Positions 1-8,996 of a stretch of 64,000 nucleotides of DNA are shown here, piece by piece. The stretch's first letter is position 1; each line of letters starts with the position of its first letter. The notes under the pieces were generated by a model that saw nothing but the letters and a program-made list of their open reading frames with translations, did not search any database and was not told where the DNA came from. The translations under genes were made by a program, and so were the position numbers. Location of the stretch: positions 506,906-570,905 of the forward strand of contig CAWBUS010000012.1 of NCBI GenBank assembly GCA_963792025.1, given 5' to 3'. Origin of the DNA: Ginsengibacter sp963792025 (GTDB taxonomy: Bacteria; Bacteroidota; Bacteroidia; Chitinophagales; Chitinophagaceae).

Positions 1-2
1 AA

Positions 3-179
3 TTTTTGCCGGCAAGCCACATACCCGTAAGAAATGAAATCTTTTTAAAAGAAGATAAACCAGATTTCATTCTAATTCTACCTTGGAATCTGAAAGAAGA
101 AATCACGCAACAATTAGATTATGTGAGGGGGTGGAATGCAAAATTTGTAGTCCCAATTCCGGAACTCCAAATATTTTGA
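3..179 (+). CDS. Class I SAM-dependent sugar C-methyltransferase, C-terminal fragment
   Basis: Only the last 58 codons lie in the window; the gene is open at the left edge. The translated tail contains FILILPWNLKEEI followed by a short linker and a FVVPIP segment near the C-terminus. This is the pattern of the C-terminal domain of NDP-hexose C-methyltransferases (Methyltransf_14 type), where an ILPWN strand precedes the end of a Rossmann-like domain. The stop lies 4 nt before the ATG of the next gene, a sugar epimerase/reductase, so the two are probably co-transcribed and act on the same nucleotide sugar. The SAM-binding and zinc-binding parts are outside the window, so activity cannot be judged. 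Confidence 0.7.
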   Translation, partial: FLPASHIPVRNEIFLKEDKPDFILILPWNLKEEITQQLDYVRGWNAKFVVPIPELQIF

Positions 180-183
180 TGTC

Positions 184-1032
184 ATGAAAGTACTTGTTAC
201 CGGTGCGACTGGATTTATTGGCAATCATGTGATTCAGAAGTTATTGAAAAATAACGATGAAATTATTGCCACTTCATTAAATCAGGTCAAAGCCAGAAGC
301 TTTCCTTGGTTTAAGTATGTGCATTATTTGGCTCTTGATTTATCAAACCTGGACTATAGCAATAACTATTATGATTTCTTTAATCAACCCGATATAATTA
401 TTCACCTGGCCTGGGAAGGTTTGCCAAACTATAATTCATTGTTTCACATAGAACAAAATTTATCCAGGCATTCCTTCTTTATAAAAAACCTGGTAGTTAA
501 CGGCGCCAAAGATATAACGGTTGCTGGTACTTGTTTGGAATATGGATTAAAAGAAGGAAAACTTGATGAAGAACTACCGTCGGAGCCGGCTAACCCCTAT
601 GCGATCGCGAAGGATACTCTTAGAAAAAATCTGGAGCAGTTACAACAACATACCCATTTCGATTTGAAATGGATGCGATTATTTTATATGTATGGAAAGG
701 GGCAAAACCCCAATGCATTATTCTCTCAACTGGAAAAAGCACTCGAAAAAAATAATCGGGAATTTAATATGAGCAAAGGTGATCAACAAAGGGACTATTT
801 GCCCGTAGAAATAGCAGCTGAATATATTGTTAGTATTGCAAAACAAAGAAAAATAAATGGGATTATTAATTGCTGCAGCGGAGTTCCAATCACTATAAAT
901 GATCTGGTGGATAAATTTTTAAAAGAAAAGGGTAAAACTATAAAGTTGAATAAAGGATATTATCCTTATCCGGAGTATGAGCCATTAAATTTTTGGGGTG
1001 ATAACAGAAAACTAAAAAATATAATAGGATAG
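184..1032 (+). CDS. NAD-dependent nucleotide-sugar epimerase/reductase (extended SDR family)
   Basis: A 282-residue extended short-chain dehydrogenase. The N-terminal Rossmann motif GATGFIG occupies residues 7-13 and the catalytic YxxxK is Y139-AIA-K143, preceded by an AGTCLEYG segment that supplies the usual Ser/Thr. The length is slightly short for UDP-glucose 4-epimerases and fits dTDP-4-keto-6-deoxyhexose reductases or epimerases. It starts 4 nt after a C-methyltransferase fragment, which suggests a branched or deoxy sugar built in two steps (C-methylation, then 4-keto reduction). That substrate is inference. It is the last plus-strand gene before two minus-strand beta-helix genes. Confidence 0.85.
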   Translation: MKVLVTGATGFIGNHVIQKLLKNNDEIIATSLNQVKARSFPWFKYVHYLALDLSNLDYSNNYYDFFNQPDIIIHLAWEGLPNYNSLFHIEQNLSRHSFFIKNLVVNGAKDITVAGTCLEYGLKEGKLDEELPSEPANPYAIAKDTLRKNLEQLQQHTHFDLKWMRLFYMYGKGQNPNALFSQLEKALEKNNREFNMSKGDQQRDYLPVEIAAEYIVSIAKQRKINGIINCCSGVPITINDLVDKFLKEKGKTIKLNKGYYPYPEYEPLNFWGDNRKLKNIIG

Positions 1033-1067
1033 CTGCCCAAACGACTTCGATATTTGGAAGAAAAGTA

Positions 1068-2267
1068 CTATTCGCCACTTTTATTTATCAATACTATATC
1101 AGGCCAGTGTTTTAATTCGGCAGACCAGTCTTTACCTTGTAGATTTGAAATAGTGTTATTTTCAATTCTCACATCGTGAATAATCCCCGCAGAAGTATCA
1201 ATTAAATATATCATTCTGCCCGCTCCGTTTATGGTATTTCCTGTAAATGTTATATTCGAAGTTCCCCAGTCATTGATAGATAATGAGGGATACAAAGCCC
1301 CCAAAACCGATTCGCCAACATTTATGAAAGTGTTCTGTGTAGCCGAATAATAACCGCCCGAATTACTGTGTGTTATGGCGCCTTCGCTATGTCCTGTTAT
1401 TGTGGTAGATATTTGATTGGTATTTTCGAAAGTATTATCAGAAATATCGGAGTGAATTTCATCTTCAGTGCAATAAACTTTGTCGGCAGATGTATGAATT
1501 GCGCTTCCATTAAGATTATAAAAAATGCACTTTTGCACATCGGCATTATGACCAACTATTGTTTCTCCGGGACTATTAATAAATTTACAGTTGTTGTATT
1601 GTGTCGTCCCTTTTGTAAGAGCTATTACAGCTGAATTAAGTGTCCAGGAATAGGATCCCTTGTTATTGTCTCTGTTTCCGTCAAAAACCAAATCAGTAAA
1701 ACTACAAGACTCGTAAGGATAAGTATCAGCCAGCACCCAAAAGAAATTTATATTCTTAAATAATTTTGTTCCTGCAGGATATGTTCCATCAAGATTGTCG
1801 GCAGTTCTTCCTATAGGAAGATAGAACTGAATGGTGTCGCCCATTATCCGGGTGATTGCATTAATAATAGTAGTTTTATTATGATCCTGGCCGAGTGTAA
1901 TTAAAAATCTATCTCCTGGAATGAGTCCATCCACATTATTAAGAATTAACGTAGTGGAAAATTCATCCGCCGTTTCTTTTAACGTGTAAGTTATCTGATC
2001 TTCCCGTTTAAGCGTGGCAGGTCCTTGAAAATGAAGTGTTTTCAGGAGTATTGGTGTATGAGTTAAAATATAGGTTTTTGGGGCAAATGCAATTGTTGAA
2101 TTTTCCGGAAGACTATCAGAGGCAGCAATTATTGTTTGGTAATCATCCATACCAGGCTTTCTGAAATCTTCCAAATTGTAGACATTCTGATTTACCGGAT
2201 AATCCTTTGGTTGATCTTTTTTGCAGGACAGAAAAAAAAGAAGGTAAAAAAGAAAAAAAAATTTCAT
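1068..2267 (-). CDS. Beta-helix lipoprotein of the polysaccharide locus
   Basis: A 399-residue protein beginning with a hydrophobic run ending LSCKK, a lipobox with Cys15, so it is predicted to be processed by signal peptidase II and anchored in the outer membrane. The body has recurrent short strands rich in N, T and G (for example FVNVGE-like and NTISN-like turns), as in right-handed parallel beta-helix proteins. No catalytic residues of a specific lyase or hydrolase family can be assigned. It lies 111 nt downstream of a second beta-helix gene on the same strand, inside an export and glycosyltransferase locus. A role in binding, trimming or depolymerising the exported glycan is inferred from context only. 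Confidence 0.6.
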   Translation of the reverse strand: MKFFFLFYLLFFLSCKKDQPKDYPVNQNVYNLEDFRKPGMDDYQTIIAASDSLPENSTIAFAPKTYILTHTPILLKTLHFQGPATLKREDQITYTLKETADEFSTTLILNNVDGLIPGDRFLITLGQDHNKTTIINAITRIMGDTIQFYLPIGRTADNLDGTYPAGTKLFKNINFFWVLADTYPYESCSFTDLVFDGNRDNNKGSYSWTLNSAVIALTKGTTQYNNCKFINSPGETIVGHNADVQKCIFYNLNGSAIHTSADKVYCTEDEIHSDISDNTFENTNQISTTITGHSEGAITHSNSGGYYSATQNTFINVGESVLGALYPSLSINDWGTSNITFTGNTINGAGRMIYLIDTSAGIIHDVRIENNTISNLQGKDWSAELKHWPDIVLINKSGE

Positions 2268-2378
2268 TAACGTACCGGTTATTAAATATTTATTTAATCA
2301 ACTGAACGTTTTTCTTCAACAATTTATTATTTAGGTCAATATCATAAATTAATTCGGTGGTGTGTGTCGAGATAAATT

Positions 2379-3893
2379 CTAGTCAATCTTAACAGTTTGA
2401 ATTTTCTCAGACGGGTCGGAAAAATGATTGTCAGCAAAAATAATATTCCCTGCCATACTCGAAGGAACTGCAATAAAAGCGCCAAAAAATGTTCCATTTG
2501 CCGTGGCCATATCTGCTTTAGAAATAATGTTTCGCAAAAAATTATTTTTGGTAAGTACTATATTTTTAAAACCGGGCGCACCATTGATTCCTTTAGAATA
2601 GGAATCGGTAATTATAATGTATCCCCCAACCGCATTTTTATTATTATTCGGCCTGAAATCGCTAAAAGTATTATCGGTTATTAATAGAGAATTTGTACCC
2701 CACTTACTACCTGATAAATAAATGCCACCATAATTCATTCCACTTATGGTGTTCTTTTGAATACTGCTTTTTTGCAAAGAATGAATTACAAGCCCAACTG
2801 AAAGATTCTGCATAGTATCAGCTGAGATTATATTGTCTTCAATTTCCAGATTTTTAATCGATGCTGCATTAGCCAACTTTTTATTATATTCTTTTGCATT
2901 TCCGTTAGGTATAAAAATTGCAGCACACAAATTGAGTTTTGGAGACCTTGAATGAGTTAGTTTAATTACATTGCTGTCAATAGTAATATTTTCCATTGGT
3001 TGAATAAGCCAAAAAGAAATACCGGTGACACAATTTATAAAGTGATTATTTGTAACCGTAACATCCTTCATAACATCACCCATACTACTTGTAATATATA
3101 TAGCCGGCCAGCAACCTATTATCGTATCGAAAGATGCTGAGGAAAAGCTGCCATGTAATTCAATTCCCCCTGTATAATTTCCTAACCCTTTATTTATATC
3201 TTGCTGCTCGATTACATTATTTCTGACAATAGTACTATCCCATTCGCTATATATAAAGGAAAAATCGTACTGGAATTTGTTTGGGTTCGAAATTCCGACG
3301 TAGTTGCCACCATTTAAAAATCTGCAATTTTCGACTTTCAGGTTGCTCCCTTTACTCATTATGTTCAACATGTTAGTTCCCGAACAATTTTTTATAACTA
3401 TGTCGTGGATATAATAGTTACTTCCATAAGATGTAAAAATTGCCGCATGATTCTTAATCACTTTCTCCGGCACCAGATTGTTGGCGCCATTCATGTCTAT
3501 TAATAATTTGGAGAAAGTTATGTTATTAACCTTTTTTCCATAAAATAAATGAGCATTTGCACTTGTATCAATTTTATCAAAAACGTGATCAGCTACCCGA
3601 ATTACAGTTTTTTGCCCATCACCAACTATATTTAAATTGGAATGAAGAAGAATTGAATAATTCTCAAGATAGTTGGCGGTTGTTGTATAATGAGCAACAT
3701 TATAAATGCCTGCGGGAAAATAAATAGTTGTATTAATTAAAGGATCGGCTGCATTAATTGCCGATTGAATGAATTGAGTATCGTCAGTTTTCCCATCTCC
3801 CTTTGCTCCATAGTCCTTTACGTTAATCTTGCTTGAAGAAAATGCTCCATGCGAAATGAATAGCAAAAAGGTATTAAATATGAAAGCCTTCAA
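2379..3893 (-). CDS. Secreted pectate-lyase-3-type parallel beta-helix protein
   Basis: 504 residues. After a hydrophobic signal peptide the mature protein opens with INVKDYGAKGDGKTDDT, the classic entry motif of the Pectate_lyase_3 / GH28-like beta-helix fold (YGAKGDGxTDDT around residues 28-39). The remainder is repeated NNxI and ITDN turns typical of right-handed helices. The start is TTG at 3893: an in-frame stop lies immediately upstream and there is no nearby ATG. A TATATTTG -7 element sits 35 nt upstream on the minus strand. Polysaccharide depolymerisation or attachment is plausible, but the substrate cannot be read from sequence. The following gene encodes a beta-helix lipoprotein. 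Confidence 0.75.
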   Translation of the reverse strand: MKAFIFNTFLLFISHGAFSSSKINVKDYGAKGDGKTDDTQFIQSAINAADPLINTTIYFPAGIYNVAHYTTTANYLENYSILLHSNLNIVGDGQKTVIRVADHVFDKIDTSANAHLFYGKKVNNITFSKLLIDMNGANNLVPEKVIKNHAAIFTSYGSNYYIHDIVIKNCSGTNMLNIMSKGSNLKVENCRFLNGGNYVGISNPNKFQYDFSFIYSEWDSTIVRNNVIEQQDINKGLGNYTGGIELHGSFSSASFDTIIGCWPAIYITSSMGDVMKDVTVTNNHFINCVTGISFWLIQPMENITIDSNVIKLTHSRSPKLNLCAAIFIPNGNAKEYNKKLANAASIKNLEIEDNIISADTMQNLSVGLVIHSLQKSSIQKNTISGMNYGGIYLSGSKWGTNSLLITDNTFSDFRPNNNKNAVGGYIIITDSYSKGINGAPGFKNIVLTKNNFLRNIISKADMATANGTFFGAFIAVPSSMAGNIIFADNHFSDPSEKIQTVKID

Positions 3894-3927
3894 TTATAAT
3901 AAATATTACATTAACTCATCCTGTATA

Positions 3928-3935
3928 CAAATATA
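3928..3935 (-). promoter_or_regulatory. Probable -7 promoter element for the beta-helix gene pair
   Basis: The minus strand reads TATATTTG, an exact match to the Bacteroidota -7 consensus TAnnTTTG. It lies 35 nt upstream of the TTG start of the secreted beta-helix gene. I see no convincing -33 TTG at the usual 17-23 nt spacing. It faces an identical box on the plus strand about 93 nt away, making this a divergent promoter region. Confidence 0.45.
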
Positions 3936-4027
3936 TAAGACCAACCGGATAATTTTTTAGAAGACATTGATTTTTTATAAAATATCGATACTAATAATCC
4001 TAAGATATTATTGTTATTGTAAGAAAT

Positions 4028-4035
4028 TATATTTG
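4028..4035 (+). promoter_or_regulatory. Probable -7 promoter element for the methyltransferase/export operon
   Basis: TATATTTG on the plus strand matches TAnnTTTG exactly and lies 36 nt before the ATG of the sugar methyltransferase gene. A TTG 14 nt upstream is closer than the usual -33 spacing, so only the -7 box is well supported. It probably starts transcription of the methyltransferase, SLBB export and Wzz genes. Confidence 0.45.
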
Positions 4036-4070
4036 TATCCAACGAACCATTAAATACAGAAAAATTCGAA

Positions 4071-5285
4071 ATGAAAAACAAAATACGAGCCGAAAAAATA
4101 ATTTACTCATTAACCAATAATAACCTTTCGTTCAAAATCAAAAATTATTTAAAGACGTTTGTTTTCAAGAAAAGATTTCTTGCCCGTTTTAATCACGATA
4201 TCAAATCTTTTTCAATAAAGCGGTCTATAGCCACGGCTCCTTCTAATGAAACTAACGATAGCGTCTTGGCAGAAAAATTAAGATCGTTTTATCTAACTTG
4301 TGATGCCAATTTTGAAGGAAACAAAAATTCGGTCTGGGCTGATATTTTCACGGAATTACATGGTGATATACATGCAGCTTTTATTAATTCGGATCATGAT
4401 AAAATAGCTGATATACTTAGGCACCCTGGAAAATATAATTTATTTTATGGTTTTGAAAACTTAAGCAGGGACCTGATCAAAAATAAAAGACTTGAAGATA
4501 TTTTGGAGCCTGAGATGACAATGGATAGCCTTCTTTCGATATGCGAGGCAGCTGGCTTGATAGCAATGTCTAATCCAGAATCTATAAAAATACACAAGGC
4601 AGTAGATCCGGAGGAAGCTGTTCAATTACTTGAAACTGAATTCGATTTAAGACTTAGATTTCCCAATCCTTTTGAAGGTGAGTACGGCATCCAAACTAGT
4701 CGCGGCATTCTTTCATATCGTGCTGCCCAGGCGATTTATCAAGCCTGGAAAATTTCAACCTTCACAAAAGGCATATCGAAACCGCGCATTTTGGAAATTG
4801 GTGGAGGATTGGGTCGAACAGCATTCTTTTGCCGGCTTTTTGGAATCTATGACTACTCAATTGTTGATATTCCGATAAGTTCTCTGGCCCAGGGAAATTT
4901 TCTTGGTCGGGTGTTGTCAGAAAAAGATATTATCCTCAACGATGATACAATGGGAGATAAAAGCGAAGATTCTAAAATTAAACTCATTTATCCTAAGGCA
5001 TTTCTTTCCTCAAAAAAAAAATACGACTTGATAGTAAACTTCGACTCTTTAACAGAATTGGATGTTGAGATTGCGAAGGAATATTTGCAAAAGATTAGCG
5101 AAGTAGGCAATCTTTTTTATTCCATAAATCATGAATTTAATAGTTTTAGTATAAACTCGATTTGGAAAAGCATTCCGGGAATTAAGAGATTATTTCGCCA
5201 GCCAAGTTGGGTCAGACGAGGTTATGTTGAGGAATTATTTGGTCAATCCGAGGCCGAAATAGTAACTACTGTTATGCAAAAATAA
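4071..5285 (+). CDS. Putative sugar O-methyltransferase (NanM-like family)
   Basis: 404 residues. The C-terminal half holds a class I SAM-methyltransferase fold: motif I is ILEIGGGLGRTAFF at about residue 243, followed by YSIVDIPISSLAQGNFLGRVL, a combination characteristic of the putative sugar O-methyltransferase family described near NanM-type loci. The N-terminal ~150 residues are a family-specific extension without a motif I recognise. The gene is the first of the plus-strand export block and lies 80 nt ahead of the SLBB export gene. It is expected to be cytoplasmic and to O-methylate a sugar of the repeat unit or cap the glycan. Capping, which would control chain length, is inference. 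Confidence 0.75.
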   Translation: MKNKIRAEKIIYSLTNNNLSFKIKNYLKTFVFKKRFLARFNHDIKSFSIKRSIATAPSNETNDSVLAEKLRSFYLTCDANFEGNKNSVWADIFTELHGDIHAAFINSDHDKIADILRHPGKYNLFYGFENLSRDLIKNKRLEDILEPEMTMDSLLSICEAAGLIAMSNPESIKIHKAVDPEEAVQLLETEFDLRLRFPNPFEGEYGIQTSRGILSYRAAQAIYQAWKISTFTKGISKPRILEIGGGLGRTAFFCRLFGIYDYSIVDIPISSLAQGNFLGRVLSEKDIILNDDTMGDKSEDSKIKLIYPKAFLSSKKKYDLIVNFDSLTELDVEIAKEYLQKISEVGNLFYSINHEFNSFSINSIWKSIPGIKRLFRQPSWVRRGYVEELFGQSEAEIVTTVMQK

Positions 5286-5365
5286 GCTAAGCAAAATATT
5301 ATTAACTTCGCACGCATTATTGAAGCCTCATCAGCATTAAAGAGAATTCTTAAAGGGAAAAATCA

Positions 5366-7810
5366 ATGAAAATAGCCGGAGTAGCATTATTTATTTTATT
5401 TACAACGATCTTTTGTTCACACAGGCTATATGCACAAAATAATTTATTTAACAGCAGCGACCTAAGTAATATAAATATAGATACTTATAGCGATGAAGAA
5501 CTTAACTCGATGTTAGATAAGGCAAGGGAATCAGGTTTATCAGAATCCCAATTGATAAAATTAGCTGCCGACCGAGGCTTACCTGCTTCTGAAATAACTA
5601 AATTGCGAAACAGATTACAACTGATTAGCAACAATGGCGGCTCAATTCAAAACCGTCATGAAGAAATCGTAAAGCAAGATTCGCTTCCATCTCACGAATA
5701 TGATACATCATTGTCCGAGATTCCAATGCAAAATTTTAAAAATGACCGCAGCATTTTTGGATCTGAACTCTTTGCAGGCACCAGCTTGGTTTTTGAACCC
5801 AACTTACGCATTCCGGCGCCAGTTGGATATGTTTTAGGGCCCGACGACGAGCTCATTATTTCCGTATACGGCCTTAGCGAAAAAAAATATGATCTCCAGG
5901 TAAATGAACTGGGAGAAATTTACATTCAAAATGTTGGGCCCATCTCAGTTAGTGGCTTGAGTCTCGAAAAAGCCTCTGAAAGAATAAAAGCAAGATTGGC
6001 TTCAACAATTTACCGGGCCATCAATTCCGGACAAACAAAGGTTCAAATTTCTTTGGGAAAGATAAAAAGTGTTCGGATAACAATTATAGGGCAGGCAAGA
6101 AAACCGGGAACGTATACTGTGTCATCATTAACAACACTCTTTAATGCACTTTATTTGTGCGGTGGACCTACAGAAATGGGAAGTTACCGCGATATTGAAA
6201 TCATACGAGGTAACAACTTAGAAAAAACTGCTGACCTATACGATTTCTTAGTCAATGGAAATCAGCGGGACAACATAATATTACAGGAAGGGGACGTTAT
6301 AAGAATTCCTTATTACAAAAACAGGGTAAAAATTTCCGGGAACGTTAAACGGGAAGGCAAATTTGAAATGCTTGAAAGCGAAACATTCGGCGACCTCCTC
6401 AGATATTGTGGAGGATTCACAGATAATGCATATAGAGGTGCAGTCACAGTCGTAAGAATCACAGACACTGAAAGAAAAATCATTGATCTTCCTTCGTCAG
6501 ATTATAATACTTTTAAACCAACCGGTAGCGATGAATTTATTGTAAGGAAGCTTCAGGATGAATTTGGTAATCGTGTGGTAATTTCAGGTTCAGTAAACAG
6601 GCCCGGACAATATGAACTTAGTCCAAATATCACTGTAAAGGAACTATTGGAAAAAGCCGGCGGGCTTACCGAAGACGCCTATACTAAAAGAGTTTCTATA
6701 TTTAGATATTTCGGTAATAAATTACCAACTACCCTATCAATAGATCTCGATTCAATTTCACAGAATAACCAGCGGGTGTATTTACAAAAAAATGATTCTC
6801 TTTTCATTCATTCAATATTCGATTTTAGAGATAATAATTATGTAACTGTGGAAGGTAACGTGAGAAAACCTGGAGCGATTCCGTGGCGTGAAAACTTTAC
6901 TCTTCATGATTTGCTTCTTTCAGTGGGAGGATTAACTGAATCCGGCGATTCCACCAATATTGAAATTTCCAGAAGAATAAGAAACGCAAATGTTGATAAG
7001 GCAAATCACAACGAGAGTAAAGTTTTTAGTATTGATCTCAGCGATGAAAATATCCAGAAAAATAATGTTTATCTCCAACCATTTGATATGGTAATAGTTA
7101 AAACACTTCCTGGGTATACAATTCAAAGAAGCGTTTTGGTTTTAGGGGAAGTAAAAAGTCCTGGACGCTTTGGTTTAGAAAAAAGTGGAGACAGAATAAG
7201 CGATGTCTTAAAGAGGGTTGGCGGATTTAAGGCGTCTGCTGATAGTTCGTCAATCACTATAAGAAGAAATATTAAATCAAACTTAACTATCGAAGAAAAA
7301 GAAAAGCTTTTTCAACGTATATTAAATATTAACCCCGATAGTATTGCGGAAAATCCAAGATTAAAAGATGAATTATATAAAACTTACGATTTAATAAGCG
7401 TCGATCTTTCAACCGCACTAAATCATCCGGAAAGCTCTGAAAACCTGACGCTCGAAGATGGAGATATCCTCAATATTGACAGGAACTCTAATTTAATAAA
7501 AATTTCGGGTGAAGTTTACTATCCCACTATTGTGCCCTATAAACCTAATAAAAATCTTAAGTATTATGTTGAACAAGCGGGAAACTTTACTAGTTACGCA
7601 CGTAAAACAGGAGCACTGGTAATACATCCGGATGGCAAAGCCGAATCAGTAAAACACTTTCTGTGGTTTAAATCTTATCCATCAGTTTCTTCCCGTTCAG
7701 AAATTTTTATACCACAAAAAATGAAAAGCACTCGCGCAAAAATTAGCGTGGGTGAATTGGCCCTTCTGGTTTCAGCCCTGGGAATTATCGTCAATGTTCT
7801 CAAATTATAG
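5366..7810 (+). CDS. Outer-membrane polysaccharide export protein with multiple SLBB domains
   Basis: 814 residues with a cleavable signal peptide (cleavage near residue 23, LYAQ). A polysaccharide export domain begins around residue 153 (YVLGPDDELIISVYG). Six SLBB-type units follow, starting near residues 236, 321, 404, 492, 590 and 711, each with an (I/V)xGxVxxPG core (IIGQARKPG, ISGNVKREG, ISGSVNRPG, VEGNVRKPG, VLGEVKSPG and the weaker ISGEVYYPT). The C-terminus is hydrophobic (LALLVSALGIIVNVL), as expected for an OPX protein that spans or docks in the membrane. E. coli Wza has fewer SLBB units; extended forms are common in Bacteroidota. It lies 29 nt ahead of the Wzz-type partner, forming the export machine. 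Confidence 0.92.
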   Translation: MKIAGVALFILFTTIFCSHRLYAQNNLFNSSDLSNINIDTYSDEELNSMLDKARESGLSESQLIKLAADRGLPASEITKLRNRLQLISNNGGSIQNRHEEIVKQDSLPSHEYDTSLSEIPMQNFKNDRSIFGSELFAGTSLVFEPNLRIPAPVGYVLGPDDELIISVYGLSEKKYDLQVNELGEIYIQNVGPISVSGLSLEKASERIKARLASTIYRAINSGQTKVQISLGKIKSVRITIIGQARKPGTYTVSSLTTLFNALYLCGGPTEMGSYRDIEIIRGNNLEKTADLYDFLVNGNQRDNIILQEGDVIRIPYYKNRVKISGNVKREGKFEMLESETFGDLLRYCGGFTDNAYRGAVTVVRITDTERKIIDLPSSDYNTFKPTGSDEFIVRKLQDEFGNRVVISGSVNRPGQYELSPNITVKELLEKAGGLTEDAYTKRVSIFRYFGNKLPTTLSIDLDSISQNNQRVYLQKNDSLFIHSIFDFRDNNYVTVEGNVRKPGAIPWRENFTLHDLLLSVGGLTESGDSTNIEISRRIRNANVDKANHNESKVFSIDLSDENIQKNNVYLQPFDMVIVKTLPGYTIQRSVLVLGEVKSPGRFGLEKSGDRISDVLKRVGGFKASADSSSITIRRNIKSNLTIEEKEKLFQRILNINPDSIAENPRLKDELYKTYDLISVDLSTALNHPESSENLTLEDGDILNIDRNSNLIKISGEVYYPTIVPYKPNKNLKYYVEQAGNFTSYARKTGALVIHPDGKAESVKHFLWFKSYPSVSSRSEIFIPQKMKSTRAKISVGELALLVSALGIIVNVLKL

Positions 7811-7839
7811 CGTCCAAATAATTTTGTTAACCCCTCAAT

Positions 7840-8895
7840 ATGCCGTTAGAAGAAGTTAATATATCAGCAAATTCACAGCGCAAGATTCCAACTGCCATGG
7901 ATAACCTAAATTCCCTGGTCAAATTTGTTCTAAAAAGATGGTGGCTGTTTTTGATTATAGGCATACTTTCGGGGGGAGCGGGATTTTATTACGCTGGTTT
8001 ACAAAAACCGTCTTATAAAAGCAAACTTACATTTGCTCTGGATGACAATAGTGGTGGTAGCGGTGGTATTGGCAATTTTTTGAATCTCGCATCGCAATTT
8101 GGATTAAATATTGGGGGGGGTAAGGATATTTTCGCCGGAGACAATATTTTGGAAATTATGAAAAGCCGAAGGATGGTAGAAAGGGTTTTGCTTTCTGTGG
8201 ATACATTTAATAACAAGTCATACACTCTTATTGAATATTTTTATCTAATCACAAAGCGTCGGCAAAATAACCCAAAAATTAAGGATATAGATTATCCTGT
8301 TGGACAACCAAAATCTTCATTTTCTTATCGTCAGGATAGCCTGCTTTACACTACCGCCCAGGAATTTACCAACAATTATATCACTGCTGAAAGACCCGAC
8401 CGAAAATTGGGAATTTATGAAGTAAGCGTTGAGAGTACTGATGAAAAATTCACCAAGGATTTTACAGACAGGATAGTGGATGAAACCAATAAATTTTATA
8501 TAGAAATAAGGACAAAAAAAGCAAAAGAAACTTTAGACATTTTAGAACAGCGTGTCTCAGATATGAGAGGCAACTTGAATTCCAGTATTTCGAACAGAGC
8601 CACAGTACAGGATATTAATGTAAACCCAGCATTTTCTGCGGCCCAGGTGCCTGTTTTAAAGCAACAAACTAATATTCAGGTTTATGGCGCGGCATATGGG
8701 GAAATGTTTAAAAACCTGGAATTGGCCCGTTTCCAGTATCTCAACGAAATTCCTCTAATGCAGATAATTGATCCGGCAGACTATCCCATGATAAAAATTA
8801 AAATGGGAAGGCTAAAAACTGCTCTGGTATTTGCTTTTTTTGCAGAATTACTATTGCTTTCAATTTTAGGAATTCGAAAGTTGTTTAAGAAATGA
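7840..8895 (+). CDS. Wzz-type chain-length determinant (polysaccharide co-polymerase), no kinase domain
   Basis: 351 residues with the PCP layout: one membrane segment near residues 32-50 (RWWLFLIIGILSGGAGFYY), a large periplasmic region with coiled-coil character (about 210-290), and a second membrane segment near the C-terminus (ALVFAFFAELLLLSIL). There is no Walker A or tyrosine-rich tail, so this is a kinase-less PCP rather than a Wzc. It probably pairs with the preceding OPX protein and sets glycan length. The gene contains G6 (7971-7976) and G8 (8113-8120) homopolymers, both in frame here; the G8 encodes part of IGGGK. A one-base change in the G8 tract would truncate the protein. Confidence 0.88.
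   Translation: MPLEEVNISANSQRKIPTAMDNLNSLVKFVLKRWWLFLIIGILSGGAGFYYAGLQKPSYKSKLTFALDDNSGGSGGIGNFLNLASQFGLNIGGGKDIFAGDNILEIMKSRRMVERVLLSVDTFNNKSYTLIEYFYLITKRRQNNPKIKDIDYPVGQPKSSFSYRQDSLLYTTAQEFTNNYITAERPDRKLGIYEVSVESTDEKFTKDFTDRIVDETNKFYIEIRTKKAKETLDILEQRVSDMRGNLNSSISNRATVQDINVNPAFSAAQVPVLKQQTNIQVYGAAYGEMFKNLELARFQYLNEIPLMQIIDPADYPMIKIKMGRLKTALVFAFFAELLLLSILGIRKLFKK
8113..8120 (+). repeat. G8 homopolymer inside the wzz-type gene
   Basis: Eight consecutive G in an otherwise AT-rich gene, at codons for Ile-Gly-Gly-Gly. It is the longest G run I noticed in the locus and lies about 1.6 kb upstream of the G7 run that coincides with the wzx frameshift. Such runs are prone to slippage in the cell and to miscalling in sequencing. 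Confidence 0.6.
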
Positions 8896-8996
8896 TCAGA
8901 TTTAAGGCTCCAACTATTTTATTATGAAGGATTTATGGAAGTTAATTTAAAAAGATCCATTCATTTATTGTACGAAGTTAAACCCAGATATATTTT

